From: Prostheceraeus crozeri
Taxonomy: Eukaryota > Platyhelminthes > Polycladida > Euryleptidae
Direction of reading: 5' to 3'
Assembly: GCA_907163375.1 (NCBI GenBank)
Contig: CAJQUW010008020.1
Location: 496,001 to 560,000 of the forward strand
Length of the DNA stretch: 64,000 nucleotides
Every line of letters starts with the position of its first letter. The first letter of the stretch is position 1. The notes beneath the pieces are model-generated. The model had not been told where the DNA came from, searched no databases, and saw only the letters and a list, made by a program, of their open reading frames with translations. Shown piece after piece: positions 1 through 11,452 of the stretch. A program made the translations under genes and the position numbers.

Positions 1-920
1 TTTCGCAGTATCACCATAAAACTCTTCGAGGGCTGAGGAATTCCTCAAAGAAGCCGTTATATCAAATGCGAGCATCCATCTAAGAACAGCTTTGGCAAAT
101 AGCACAAATGCATTTGTATCAATAAAATATGCACAAGATTCAAAGCGCAGTCGATGAAGTGGGTAAACGTTATGCAGGACTAAAAGCACATCCAGGATGG
201 ATGGTAAAAAACTCGCAGGACTCAAAGTACACTCGGAGAAAATGGTAGACGTTGGTAGGACGTGCAGCACAGTCGGAGAGAATAGACTAGACCGTTTCAT
301 GACAGTATATAGTATCCTCGTTATAGCTCAGTCAGAATTTCATGTTTGTATATCCCTCCCTCTCTATATTGATATTTGATCGTATTAGTACTCAATTAGA
401 ACTTAATAAAGATTTTAGTACCTCTGTGAATTTAAGTTCGAAAATTTTAGTACTCTTTCATATGATACTCAGATTGGAACTTAGATGTATTTTGCAGTGT
501 GCCTTATTTTTCATCGAGACCACATTCCGAGAAGCACAGTGCAGAATTAACGACGGAAATTTTGAATCGCTTCGTTTTCAATGAAATAGTTGCATGCTCT
601 GCATTGTTGCACATTTGTATCTACAATTCATCAATCGATTTGAGCTGCAAATATCAATATAATTCCGATTCAAAAATTAGAGAATTGTCCCATCGGTTTT
701 GGCCGACAACAATCGCACAATTCAATCGGATATTATATCCATTGATTACTAATTGGATGTTCACATTGCAACCCGATGTTTTTGGGACAACGTTGGAAGC
801 AAAGTCATCCTCAGGGCGTCCACAAATGTGACCAAATAGCGTTTGAAACTTCTTTTAGAAAAGCAAAATTTATTATTAAAAATAATTCGGCCATCAATGT
901 GCTGTTATCTGAACATTTCC
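1..920. other. No recognised gene
   Basis: AT-rich sequence with short open frames on both strands. It lies downstream of the lectin exon and could hold its later exons, but I recognise no lectin domain, splice acceptor of good quality or transposon here. Confidence 0.5.
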
Positions 921-955
921 TCAATATTCTACAGATGAAATTACGTAATACTTAC

Positions 956-1904
956 CTTTCTCCTCATAAACTTCAACTTCACAAAAATTTAACGTTGCTT
1001 GAGTGGATCCTGTAATTGAAACAAACCTTCCTTGTGTATTTCTACAGTCAACTGTTATCACTGCCTTATTGGAATCTTTTATCTCCGCACATAAATATTG
1101 ATTATCTTTGCTAGATGTCCAGTTAGCTCTTTCTATTACACTGACATATATTCTGCTTCCAGAAAGTCTATTTGTACAACAGTCCATTCGATTGTAAATG
1201 ACAACTTTGCTGATCGAGTATTTGTCTCCAAGGTCCACACTCCAATAACTTCTGAGATATTTTGTATGGGAACACGTGCCGTAACGATAAGTAGGTTGAA
1301 TGTCTCCACGAACTGCGAGACTTGAGTATCCGTCGCCCAATGTTGAACTCTGCACAGTCCATTTATGAAGAGCCAAATTATAACTTCTACCAAAAACTTC
1401 AACTTCACATAAAACAAGTTTTGGTGTTCCTTTTACAATGGAGACAAACCGTCCTGGTTTATTTCTGCAGCTGATCATTAACCTATTTTGATGTCTTGAA
1501 TAACGAATCCAATTACAAAAGTATTGATTATCAAAATTTGAATCCCACGTTGCCCTTTCAACAGTGCTGATGTAGACTTTGGCACCAGTAAGCCATTCAG
1601 AGCAGCACTCACGAATATTGTAAATCACAACCATGCTGATGTCATGGACTTCTCCAAGATCCACATTCCAGTGTGGTCTGTGATACTTTGTGAATGAGCA
1701 TGATCCAAAAGTTGAGTTTTGCTGTAAATTTCCATCAACCGCTAGTTCTGCTGGAAGGTGATAAGTCGTTAGGGATATACTTTGAGAGGCATTCTTCATA
1801 AAGGCCAAATTTGCTGTGTTTTGACTGGCGCTAACAATACCGTCAAATAATGATTTGTTCATGAATACAAGACTCAAACAGAAAAACACCCTGAATTGAG
1901 TCAT
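956..1904 (-). CDS. Secreted F-type (fucolectin) lectin, two domains, 5' exon
   Basis: The product is predicted to be a secreted sugar-binding protein of the F-type lectin family, which binds fucose and serves in innate recognition in many aquatic animals. The frame opens with an ATG at 1904 and a hydrophobic leader (MTQFRVFFCLSLVF). Two tandem domains follow, about residues 28-170 and 176-318, each with the family's NLA.. start, VDLG core, vicinal CC pair and a closing CEVEV. Domain 2 keeps the fucose-binding pattern (CSHT, then RMDCCTNR, fitting RxDx4R). Domain 1 has CSFT and IRECCSEW instead, so it probably lost fucose binding. The exon ends at a strong donor (GAAAG/GTAAGT, complement of 950-955). 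Later exons are not recognised, so the gene is partial here. Confidence 0.85.
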
Positions 1905-2007
1905 TTTGAGCAGCTCTAAAGTATATCAAATTCTATATGCAGTTTTGTATTTAAAAATGTAGCCAATAATTATCAGGTTTCATTTGATTCGCTAGCGATT
2001 ATACATT

Positions 2008-2047
2008 CCCTCCATCCCTCTCTCTTTCTCTCTGTCACACACACACC
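2008..2047. repeat. Pyrimidine-rich / CA simple repeat
   Basis: A run of CT-rich sequence followed by a short (CA)n tract upstream of the lectin gene. It is simple-sequence DNA with no coding content. Confidence 0.8.
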
Positions 2048-2389
2048 TTCATTTGATATGGATCTAAATGAAAATCATCATCCTCTAGGAATCTCAGCTA
2101 ATAACATGAATAATAATAATAGCTTTATTGAGTTCACTTCCATGACAATTGCTGTGAACGTTGCAATTATACGATAACAATAAGTAGAAGATGCAAGAAA
2201 GAGCAATGGTTCAAGGAGATAAAAACTGAGAAAACTAACAACAACACGAATGAATGAATGAGTCTCCAAATCTCGAAGTCTTAGAAAAAAGAGGCCGCAT
2301 CTGACATCTAGAACGGGTGGCAATACCTGTTTGACCTCTGACATCAAAAATATCTCCAAGAAGATGATGTTCATCAGAAGTAATTTTTC

Positions 2390-2765
2390 TAAAGAGTTTC
2401 AGACAGCAATTGTCAGAAAAAACTAAAAGAGCGCGTAAAGCTTGCTGTTCAATGCGTTCAAGTCTTTTCAGCAAGTATTGCGAGGCATTACAAACGGAAC
2501 AAAAGCAAAAGTCAAAATAGAACTTATGAAGGCCACATAACATGTGAGCATCATGCTGGTGTCTGCACCAACACGTCGTAAATTGCGTAGGATGACTTCT
2601 TAACAATAAAATTAAAATGAGTGTTCCAACGAAAATCATTAGACAAGTAGACATCAAGATATTTAAAATTGTCATTTTGTTTAAGAAAATAACCATCAGA
2701 AATTTTAACAGGGCAAGTGTGCAATCCACGTTTTGGAGACCATATCCATCAATACTGATATTTCA
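2390..2765 (-). pseudogene. Non-LTR retrotransposon RT C-terminal fragment
   Basis: On the minus strand this stretch reads, with at least one frameshift and stops, as the end of a jockey/CR1-like reverse transcriptase. One frame gives 'YLDVYLSNDFRWNTHF' (the family's YLGV.IS..L.W..HI block) and the next gives 'YLLKRLERIEQQALRAL' (the L..LE.iQ..AlR block). No endonuclease or catalytic RT motifs are present, so it is a dead 3' end. The clade cannot be fixed. Confidence 0.6.
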
Positions 2766-3479
2766 GTAATGATAGACAGACCAAAGTTATTGGACCACTC
2801 AAAGACGTTCTGCTCTCAAGTTAAAGTTTATCTTCTATGGGACTCCTGATATGATACAGTGTATAAAAAGAACATCGTCCGCATACCAATCGAGGTCTAT
2901 CTATCTTAGGAACGGATATGATCTTTTCAGCCCACAGTGGGTTTGAATTCGATTATCACCTAAAAAATTATCCAATACAACTGTTTGCAGTTTCGGGACT
3001 TAATTAGTCCATGCAGTCGAGAATTGTCAATTTTAAAAAATTCATCAAGCTATTTTCGAGAAAATTCAAATTTTAAATTTTTTGAGCAGTATGAAAAAGA
3101 GCATTTTCAAATTTTTTCATGAAAACTATCCAAAGAAACTGTTTGCATTTTTTGAACATGCCATGTAAGCACACTTGAGAAACATCAATCTTTCCAATTT
3201 TGATCGAGCACGTCCCAAGAAAATTGAAATTTTGAGTTGTCGAATAGTATAAATATTCGTTATTTTCAAATTCTGAATCCTTTACAAGAGAAATTCTACT
3301 AAAATTTCAAAATCTAACCAAGAATATTTTCTAAGCATCTTATTTCTCTGGTTGCAGATGATTGTAATCGTCATAACTTGACTTGCTTGATAATTTAAGC
3401 TGCTGGTTTGATTATTGTATGATTTTTTAAAGTTAGAAATACATTGTACATTGTATGCTCATAAAGGGTAAAATTACGC

Positions 3480-3945
3480 TAAGGATTGGTCCAAACTACA
3501 CATGAAAGTCGTAGAAGAAATTCCTCGACGAGTTCATGCAGAAGCATTTCTAACATGTAGATGTAGAGCAGGCTGCATTGCTCCTACAATCGTTCTTCTT
3601 CCCTGAGCACATGTAGCAGCGACGACATTTGACATCGAAAACATGTAAGTGCCCTCCGGGAACGATGCAGTGATTCTATGATCCTTGATGCATTCTTTAT
3701 CTCGAACAAACCTGTCCAGCAGGTTTCCAAACGACTGATTGACGGAATTGTAATGTCGTTGGTCCTTTCATTCCACTCATTTCCAATTTCTTCCTGTCGA
3801 TGATTTGACCATTGTTGTTGCTCAAATCGACGATATCAAAAAATCTTCTTAGAAGTTTGTCCGGCTTCTTCTGTCGATTTGATAGCATTCTTTCAGCTGG
3901 TTCGTCAGGTCAACACCACCCATTATCGAATTGTAGAATGACACC
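3480..3945 (-). pseudogene. piggyBac-type transposase C-terminal fragment
   Basis: Minus-strand reading shows 'YNSIMGGVDLTNQL', the diagnostic YN..MGGVD..DQL block of piggyBac (DDE_Tnp_1_7) transposases. After a frameshift come 'KLLRRFFDIVDLSNNN' and then a cysteine cluster (RCYMCSGKK...C...C...KCFC) matching the C-terminal zinc-binding tail. A plausible splice acceptor (atattgcag) lies just upstream. At least one frameshift and one stop break it, and no catalytic Asp residues are in the fragment. Confidence 0.6.
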
Positions 3946-4059
3946 TGCAATATATGAAAATGTCGTTTGGTATTTTTGCGTATAACTACACATGCGCACA
4001 TGCACATGAATCATATATTAAGAACAAAATGTAGCCTACTACATGAACAAGCAACATTC

Positions 4060-4100
4060 CGATTAACCAAATTGAATGGTACTCTATGATATTCTATAAC
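4060..4100 (+). repeat. Short dispersed repeat, copy 1
   Basis: About 40 bp beginning cgattaaccaaatt and continuing with actctatg and attctat recurs at 55389-55429 with a few differences. Its origin is unknown. Confidence 0.5.
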
Positions 4101-4733
4101 CCTTAACCCTTTCGCTGCTGATGGTAAGTATGCTAGCCATGGGTGCATTCTCTCCTGTGCAGCATCCGTGTTGCATGATGCAATGGTGTCATTCTGACGA
4201 TGTCCGAACATAGTCGAGTAGGCCTATATACGGTACTCGAGCATCTCTCACGGGATTTTGGAGATCGGTAGATATTTCTCTTTTGCTGCCTCTCATAGTA
4301 CAGGTACCGCAAAAAGTTTAGCACCAAACTCAATTTTTTGTATTTATATGACTGATGTTTCTGCAAAAGTTTGAAGTAAAGTTATTTAAAGCTAGTTAAG
4401 TTAGTGTAGTCCACGTTTTCAGGTTTAGGGTACATTCTTATGAATTAATTTGTAAATGCATCAATTATCAAAAGTATTTATGGCATTTTTTAGTGATTTG
4501 AGATCTTGAATATATCATTATCTACTTCGTTCGGATGTAATACTTTCTCTACGTTTATACTATTCGATTTGAAGCAGCGACTGGTCACGCTTGAATTTTC
4601 CCATTTGATTTTAATTGACTCTTGCATGCGGCTTTTCATTGGCTGTTTCTCAGTGACTGTGATATCGTCATTCATTGATTGAATCTTGTCTCAACCTCAT
4701 CACAACACATTCAATGTCACTGGCAACCTCGTC

Positions 4734-5734
4734 ATGGGTAAGACAAGACAGCATTCTCTTGAAGTTCGACCACAAATTATTGCTCTAAAATTCAAGTAAA
4801 ACTCATCAGCAAAATAGCTACGTGCTTGGGAATCTCAAGGAGTTCAGTTTCAAGGACAATCCAAAAGTACAAATTAACCGGTAATGCTAGTGCACGAAAG
4901 CGTACAGGAAGACCAAGAAAGACAACTGAGAGAACTCGTGAAATCACCTTTCATTACTGCTCGAGAAATCAAACAAAATCTTTCTGGTTTGTGTGGCAAT
5001 CTTAGTGAAAGGACTATTCAACATCGACTTCAAAAGAAATTCAACATGCCAGCTCGAAATCCTGTACGGAAGCCATTAATCACAAAGCGAGTGCGAAGCG
5101 CCAGGTTGCTCTTCTGCAAACAATATCTGAATTGGACAGTCGAAGATTGGAAAGTTGTCATGTTCACGGACGAGTCAACATTTTTGCAGTTCGATTTTGT
5201 CTTCCGAAAGTTGTCCGACGTGAACCTGGGAGTTCAAACTTGAATCCTCGCTTTACAGTGAAAACCATCAAACATTCACCTGGAATAATGGTTTGGGCCT
5301 CCTTCGGCTACAATGGAAGAGGTGCTTTGACGTTCCTGAATAAAGGTGAGAAAATGAATTCAAAAAAATATATTGAAGTTCTTTCTGAAAAGGCCCAAGT
5401 ATTTATGAATGTGCTGCAGTGTACACTGTTTCAGCAAGATAATGCACCTTGCCACACATCAAAGATGACGATAAAGTGGTTTGTGGACAATGGGATTGAG
5501 GTCATGCGATGGCCAGGGAATAGCCCTGACCTCAATCCCATTGAAAATTTGTGGGAAACAGTAGAACGCAACATCGATAGACAGAAATGTACATCATTAC
5601 TCGGTTTGAAAGAAGAAATCAAGCGCGCATGGTGTAATGCAACCACCAAAGAGCATTGTGAATCGTTAATCAGAAGCATGCCTAATCGAATGCGCGAGGT
5701 CATTCGAAACAAAGGATATCCAATAAAATATTGA
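4734..5734 (+). pseudogene. Tc1-like transposase, DD34E, frameshifted
   Basis: This is a cut-and-paste transposase of the Tc1/mariner superfamily. The N-terminal helix-turn-helix region is readable around 4800-4900 (LGISRSSVSRTIQ, then the basic GRPRK linker). The catalytic triad is visible: TDES (about 5167), QQDNAPCH (about 5432) and SPDLNPIENLW (about 5525). The second Asp and the Glu are separated by 34 residues, giving DD34E. At least three frameshifts break the frame, near 4797, 4890-4930 and 5180-5230. The last 200 codons are continuous to the stop at 5734. Confidence 0.85.
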
Positions 5735-5739
5735 TCGAC

Positions 5740-6088
5740 ATTCGATTGACGGCTTGTTTTTAAATTTTCTATATGTAAAATAATGAATCGAGCTTTACAT
5801 GATAATTGTTTTTCTTTATTAACATAACTTTAAAATTACAAGGGCATATTCTTTGTCATAATAGTCTCTTTATTATATAGGCCTATATATTCGCACTATA
5901 AGAACACTCCTACAATCATGTAATTTTAAGCTTGAGTATAAATAATGTTGCTGAAATTCACTTTTTCTTTAACACAAGTGGCAAAATGATATAACTGATT
6001 TGCGATAAAGCAAAACAATATGTAAAAAAAATTTACATTGAAAAACATCATATTTTGTGACTTGGCGCTAAACTTCTTGCGGTACCTA
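5740..6088. other. 3' non-coding end of the Tc1-like element
   Basis: AT-rich sequence between the transposase stop and the right inverted repeat, with no coding signal. Confidence 0.6.
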
Positions 6089-6454
6089 TAGCTCTGCGTA
6101 ATCGCACTGAACAATGAACACTAGGACTTCATTTAGTGACAGCTGCAACATTATAAGCTTCATTGTGTCTCAGATATTGTAATTACCAACCTTTTGTTCA
6201 GATCTTTGATAAATGTTGATTTTCCAAACAATGTCATCTTGACCTAAGCGTATCATACGAAAGAACATCGTGTCAAATCAACCTAAATCCATAATGGTGC
6301 ATGACAATGATCATATTGTCAATACCGATGTAATCGATTGAGAAGTATGAACATTAGAGTCAAATCTGTGCAATGAAATGAATGCTTTCATTCGATAATT
6401 GAATTTTAGAAAGTCTTCTTCGTCTCCTGTAAAATTCAGATTTTGTCTCTTAGG

Positions 6455-7249
6455 TCACTTTGACACGAAGGCATGGAACTGCTCAGTTAAGAACAATTCC
6501 AACGATTTCTGAATCAGCTCTATGTCTTCACTGACAGACAGCATCTCCTCCTCACCATCAGATGCAAGCCCAGGAACAACAAGGAAAGTAAATTTCGGCA
6601 AGGTTGAGTCAGAGTCAGCTTCGATGAGTTCCCAGTCAAGAGGAGCGGCTAGAGTCAATGGCAAATCATTCATTGGTAGTGGAGAGGCTGAGCTGAAGAG
6701 TACAGGATTTGGCAAAGGCGGAGAGACATGAGTCAAGGGCGCAGGATTCGTCAACGGCGAAACTTCAGGCGGAGGCACAGGATTTGGCAACGGAGAAACG
6801 TCAGACGAAGACATAAGATTTGGCAACATCGGCATAAAAATTGACAACAATAAAACCTCTAGAATGGAAGTAAAGCTTCATACAATACACAATAGTGGCA
6901 CAAGAATCGCACGCATTTTCACTTAGATACACTTGTCAACGGCTGTATCATTGGGTTGGAATCAGTCACATGCGTAAATCAAAGCTTTTAATTGGTTCTT
7001 CATGCCCCAACTTAGTTCCCCCGGATGTGCCGCGACCTTGAGTCAATTTCCATTCTAGCGAACTTCAGATAAACAATCTGTTTCTATGAACATCGGAGAG
7101 ACTACACCCTGTCTTAACCAACTTTTAGTCATGAAAATTTGCACAGACGTAATTTTACATTTTTTAGCTTTTCTGATGCCTACTGACAGAAAAAAGCGAA
7201 AATCGAAAATAATCGTCAGCGCCGTTCCATAGATACATTCAAAATTCAA
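6455..7249 (-). pseudogene. Proline-rich 'VSP' repeat ORF split by a MITE
   Basis: Unrecognised protein. The minus-strand frame from 6832 to 6455 encodes imperfect 12-13-residue repeats (VSPLPNPVPPPE, VSPLTNPAPLTH, VSPPLPNPV) and then an acidic C-terminal part ending at a stop at 6455. A 256-bp MITE is inserted at 6833-7088. Removing it with one target-site copy joins this frame in phase with the upstream frame ending in QGVVSPM, which itself looks like one more repeat start. The original protein was therefore longer and the insertion interrupted it. It could be a host gene exon or part of an older element. No function is proposed. Confidence 0.45.
6833..7088 (-). mobile_element. hAT-like MITE, copy 1 (256 bp)
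   Basis: One of three 256-bp units in the window (the others are at 8536-8791 and 50157-50412), here in inverse orientation. Ends are cataaaaatt and tttctatg, a short imperfect inverted repeat. It is flanked by a perfect 8-bp duplication, aacatcgg, at 6825-6832 and 7089-7096. An 8-bp duplication fits the hAT superfamily. There is no coding capacity. Confidence 0.85.
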
Positions 7250-7766
7250 AATTCAAATTTTAAATTTTATGTTTAAATAATTGCACGGACTCAAACTCAC
7301 TGAATCTTCCTATCATCAAAAAATAAGAAATAAAAAAAATTGTTGGTGACTTTCCATAGATACATGCACAGATTCAGATTTCAAAATTCAAATTTCACAA
7401 TTCAGGTTTTAATATTTGCAAGGACTAAAGCTGGACAAAATTGGTGTCCGTGATGTTTCTGGTTGCCAGAAAAGTAAGAAATACAAAAATCGGCGTTTCT
7501 ATTCCACATACGGTAGTGTAAGCATTACCTAAACTGAAATTTTAAAATTCAAATTTCATTTTTTATGTTTTAATAATTGCGCCGACTCTGACTCGGCAAA
7601 ATTGGTGCCAGTGATGCTTCTTATTAGAAGAGTTAGAAAAGAACAAATCGTCGCTGCCGTTAGATATGTTGTTAAGGATTTTATTAAGAATTATTTCAAG
7701 AATAGGCCTACCACATTACTTTAAGAATTATTATCATTACTATCATTACTTTACGAATTACTCACT
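7250..7766. other. AT-rich imperfect repeats, no gene
   Basis: This stretch holds three or four diverged copies of a motif containing 'aaattcaaatttcaaattttatg' -type runs followed by 'ttgc..ggactc' at about 100-150-bp spacing (around 7240, 7385, 7545). It is probably an old degenerate tandem repeat. No coding signal. Confidence 0.4.
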
Positions 7767-8426
7767 CTAAAAGCGAATTACAGAGAAAAAGTCAGTTTCT
7801 TGAAACAAAGGAAACATTCTGGATCCAACTTTTTTGATTACTGTTGCTGCAACATTTTCTTTGAAATTTGGAGATCCACCTTCAAGTAATTGTTCCATGT
7901 TCTGCAGTCTGCTGGATTTGTTACAGACATGTGATCTTCCTTTTGCCAACAATGACAGGCAATGGGAACAAATCTTTATGGCAGTATGTGTCTCAAATAG
8001 GGATGGAAGAGAAAACAGAGATGGATCTTTCGGCGCAGAAGGACGACCAACTTTGTGAATTGGTAGAGCAGTAGCACCGGTCTTCGCAGCTATGTTCTTG
8101 GGATCTGATGACGCCGTCGTGCAAACCAAACATAATCATTTTGAAAACTGACGAGTCTGTGGCTCAGTCACGATCAAAGAATGATCAAATACATTGACTT
8201 CACGCGCGAAAATACCTTTGTCGTAGTCTCTTAATAAACGAACACAAGTAATGCACAGTGCATGCAGTTGGAGGGCAGTCGCTGGAGGATTTAGTCCTTG
8301 AATAACATGTTTTTCAATTATTGATCGATAGTCGTCGGCAATTCGTCGCAAGCCGTTTGTTTTCCCCACGCATAGAATGCTTACATTTCGCCATTCATCA
8401 TGATTCGGCATTCTCAGAACAATCAA
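7767..8426 (-). pseudogene. CxxC-type zinc-binding ORF of a dispersed element
   Basis: Unrecognised by name. One minus-strand frame of 220 codons is broken only by a TGA near 8133. It has spaced cysteine pairs (CITC, CLVC, CSHC) and a KGRSHVCNK block, plus a basic GRPSAPKD segment, suggesting zinc-binding modules. Proteins with this 'C..C...GKxHxC' look are common repeat-borne ORFs in invertebrate genomes, from memory of such families. It lies between two inverted MITE copies, but each copy has its own target duplication, so they are independent insertions. Confidence 0.4.
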
Positions 8427-8535
8427 TGATTAGCCAAAGGCAAGTATTGAACAACGGATTCCGAAGTCGGTCACTCTCGTGAACTCTAATCATTTGGTCG
8501 CGAAAACTTCTACAGGCTCTATGAGTCATCTGAAT

Positions 8536-8791
8536 CACAGAAGTAAACTGTTTATCTGAAGTTGACTAGAATGGAAATTGACTCAAGGTCGCGGCACATC
8601 CGGGGGAACTAAGTTGGGGCATGAAGAACCAATTAAAAGCTTCGATTTACTCATGTGACTGATTCTAACCCAATGATACAGACGTTGGCAGGTGCATCTA
8701 AGTGAAAATGCGTGCGATTTATGTGCCGTTATTGTGCATTGCATGAAGCTTAATTTCCATTCTGGAGGTTTTATTGTTGTCAATTTCTATG
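8536..8791 (+). mobile_element. hAT-like MITE, copy 2 (256 bp)
   Basis: Same 256-bp unit as copies 1 and 3, forward orientation. It begins cacagaagtaaactg and ends gtcaatttctatg. Flanks atctgaat (8528-8535) and gtctgaat (8792-8799) form an 8-bp duplication with one mismatch. Confidence 0.85.
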
Positions 8792-8799
8792 GTCTGAAT

Positions 8800-10430
8800 G
8801 GTGCACCATGAAAAAAAAATGCTGATAAATTAATTGCGCATCTAAATCAAGTAAAGAATCAGTGTTAGAATATGATCAGCTGGCTGAAATACAAGTAAAT
8901 GGCTGAGATGATACAAGTTCGGTGAACAGAACAACATTATTACAACAATCAACATCTTAATACGGCCCCAGATCCTCCGAAATCAGATGTTTCTATCAGT
9001 GAAATCATCATGAAGATGAAGGGTGTGGAGCAAAGACAAGATATAGAAAAAAATATTATCAATGATCGAGAAATGTAATTTGACAGTAATAATTTATAAA
9101 ACTTTAAAGCAAGCTTTAAAAAATCGGGCTGACCGGGCTTGATAAAAACGATCAAAACTACATCTGCTATTAGCTTATAAAATGAGTAGCATACCAAGCA
9201 TTTGCTATTTGTGCTGGCAGAATGAATGCCTTAGAGATCCTAATTTTTATCATCTATTTCGGAAACGCTTGTACAGCATCAGTACTAGATGCATTCTCCA
9301 TCATATTGTGCAATCATTTTTGATTTCTATGGTTGTACTTTTTGTAGTTTAAGTCTTTTATCATTCGGCAAGCCTTGTAAGTTCCTACATTTAGCGGGAC
9401 AATAATATCAATGATAACTCTATAACTCTTTATTTCAGTGCATCGAGTAGTATTCATGAATCTGTGACAAGACATGCATTTACACTACTGAAGACAGAAT
9501 AGAAAATTTTACAAATGATAGTCTATATTGCAAAATGTTGCTTTTGCTGATGCACTACAGCAATTTATGTTATTGTCTTCTTTCACCTTATTTCTCTCCG
9601 ACGACTATGCTTCGATGTTCAACCCAAAGAGACATTATCTTTCGGATACAAAGTCATGAATTTTCGTTTTAACAAGTTACATGTATTTCTGATTACTAAA
9701 ACCTATTGTGTATCTGTCTGCCTAGTGGAATGCATTGGCATAACAATAAAGCCAAAAAAACTTGAACATTATCTCATTTATAAATATTTTTGGGCTGCGT
9801 TTTTCGGGCCACAAGTAGAGCACTGCATTCAGTGATCTACATGTATAGCTCTCAAATCCAAGCAATCCACCGGGTTGCCCTATCAGGACTGGGCGATTTT
9901 TGGCGTTCCACGTTCCGATGGATAAAACCTTTTGAAAGTAGGGTTACTGCATATTTTGAGTATCTTTTTTCGAATGGTAGTGCCTGTTTTGCATGTATCA
10001 AAGATTGTCATACCAAAAATTCGAATTTAAAATTTGTATTTCCAATTTTTTGTATTTTTCATGAACTATGTACATCTTCTGACTCTTCAAAAATTGTTCA
10101 TTACAGCTAAAGTATTTATGCAGACTTTTACTCAAGTATATCTATATGGTGTTACAAGCATAGCATTCTGCGTTAATTGTAGTACTATGAATAGCACTTT
10201 GAAATTTGAACGTAAGTAATGTCTTTTCATGTATTATTGCATTTTTCTATCTTTACAAATGTCTTGTTGTAATGACTTATTTGCTATAAAGACAAGGTTA
10301 TAATACATTCCGAGTGCAATCTTTCGAATGATGACGCGCATTCTGCATTATATTTTTCAAATCTAAAAATTCACATCAAAACTTCATATTTTCACGTTTT
10401 ACATTTACATGCACATGTATACATGTATCA
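8800..10430. other. No recognised gene
   Basis: AT-rich intergenic sequence. Small open frames (for example 9790-10110 plus) show no domain, repeat or homologous pattern that I recognise. Confidence 0.5.
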
Positions 10431-10848
10431 TATACTGTTCATTATAGGAAGCCAAAAGCGTCGATGTATGCTTGTTACTAAATTCTTTTTTCTTTTTCCA
10501 AAGAGATTGATTACGAGGCCTTTCGGGCGTCACAGACGTCCATCGTCAGGCAATTGAATGTAACTGCAGTGTCGTACACGCGCAGCACATGATTAGCATT
10601 CGATCATATCACGCCATTCAACAGAGACAAATAAAAGAATTCATTAGTAGAAAATAACAAAATAAGACACTACCTCTTAAGACATCGAACTAGTAGTAAG
10701 AAAATAAGTTAAAAGAAACGAAGGAAAGACAGACGATGGACGTCTGTGACGCCCGAAAGGCCTCGTAATCAATCTCTTTGGAAAAAGAAAAAAGAATTTA
10801 GTAACAAGCATACATCGACGCTTTTGGCTTCCTATAATGAACAGTATA
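10431..10848. mobile_element. Foldback element with 117-bp arms
   Basis: Left arm 10431-10547 (from tatactgttcattatagg to catcgtc) is repeated as a near-perfect reverse complement at 10732-10848, with a 184-bp loop. The whole would fold into a long hairpin. It is non-coding. The inner part of the arm on the minus strand carries CTGACGA, a stem-loop and CGAAA, the box order of hammerhead-like motifs. Confidence 0.85.
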
Positions 10849-10859
10849 AGTGATTCAAG

Positions 10860-11446
10860 CCCTCTATTCCCAGAAATACATGTATCATGCACATGTAGTC
10901 ATTTTCGGAGATAAGATGAATGTGTGTGCTAACAATCTTGAATTGCGCATGCATAAACATCATGTAAAGATGATGCAGAAACATGATAGTAATAATCAAT
11001 GCTACTCAAAATGAAAAACATCAATTATTTGAAAAGTACTTTTAAGAATTATCTTCAATATCTGATCTTTCAGTACGTCAATTTTGCCCAAATTTTTACT
11101 GAAAATTCAACATACATGCAAACTAAAAGTCACAAAAATTTAACTTTCATCTGACTTATTTTAGGAGATATAAAAAGAAGCTGATAAGTGCCCCACAGGT
11201 CCTGATAGGGTCAACCTGCATCTTGATTAGCTTTTCCCTCGAATGGAAAAATAGAGGTGTTTTAATGTTTCTGAATATAAGACCCTACAGAAAGACAGCT
11301 TAGAAATATGCTTAGAAAATTATCAAGAAACAATTTATTACAACAAGTTATCATTAGAAACAATTTAAGTGAATTAATTGATCCGATTCATACATGAAAG
11401 TAAATTACTATTGAACCATAAAGATAAATGTTGCTGAGGCTGTGGC
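10860..11446. other. No recognised gene
   Basis: AT-rich flank between the foldback element and the Polinton left end. I see no gene or repeat. Confidence 0.5.
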
Positions 11447-11452
11447 ATCATA
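11447..11452. repeat. Polinton target-site duplication, left
   Basis: The 6-bp sequence atcata, identical to 27775-27780. A 6-bp duplication is the hallmark of Polinton/Maverick integration. Confidence 0.9.

Larger units (their letters stand above)
4301..6088 (+). mobile_element. Tc1-like DNA transposon (degraded)
   Basis: Terminal inverted repeats of about 30 bp are visible: the left end begins caggtaccgcaaaaagttta and the right end, read on the other strand, begins taggtaccgcaagaagttta. TA dinucleotides flank both ends (4299-4300 and 6089-6090), as expected for Tc1/mariner insertion. The element is about 1.8 kb and holds one broken transposase gene on the plus strand. About 350 bp of non-coding sequence separates that gene from the right end. 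Confidence 0.8.

Noticed and set aside
6833-8791. The two inverted 256-bp units as TIRs of one 2-kb transposon
   Set aside because: Each unit has its own 8-bp duplication and a third solo copy exists at 50157-50412, so they are independent MITE insertions.
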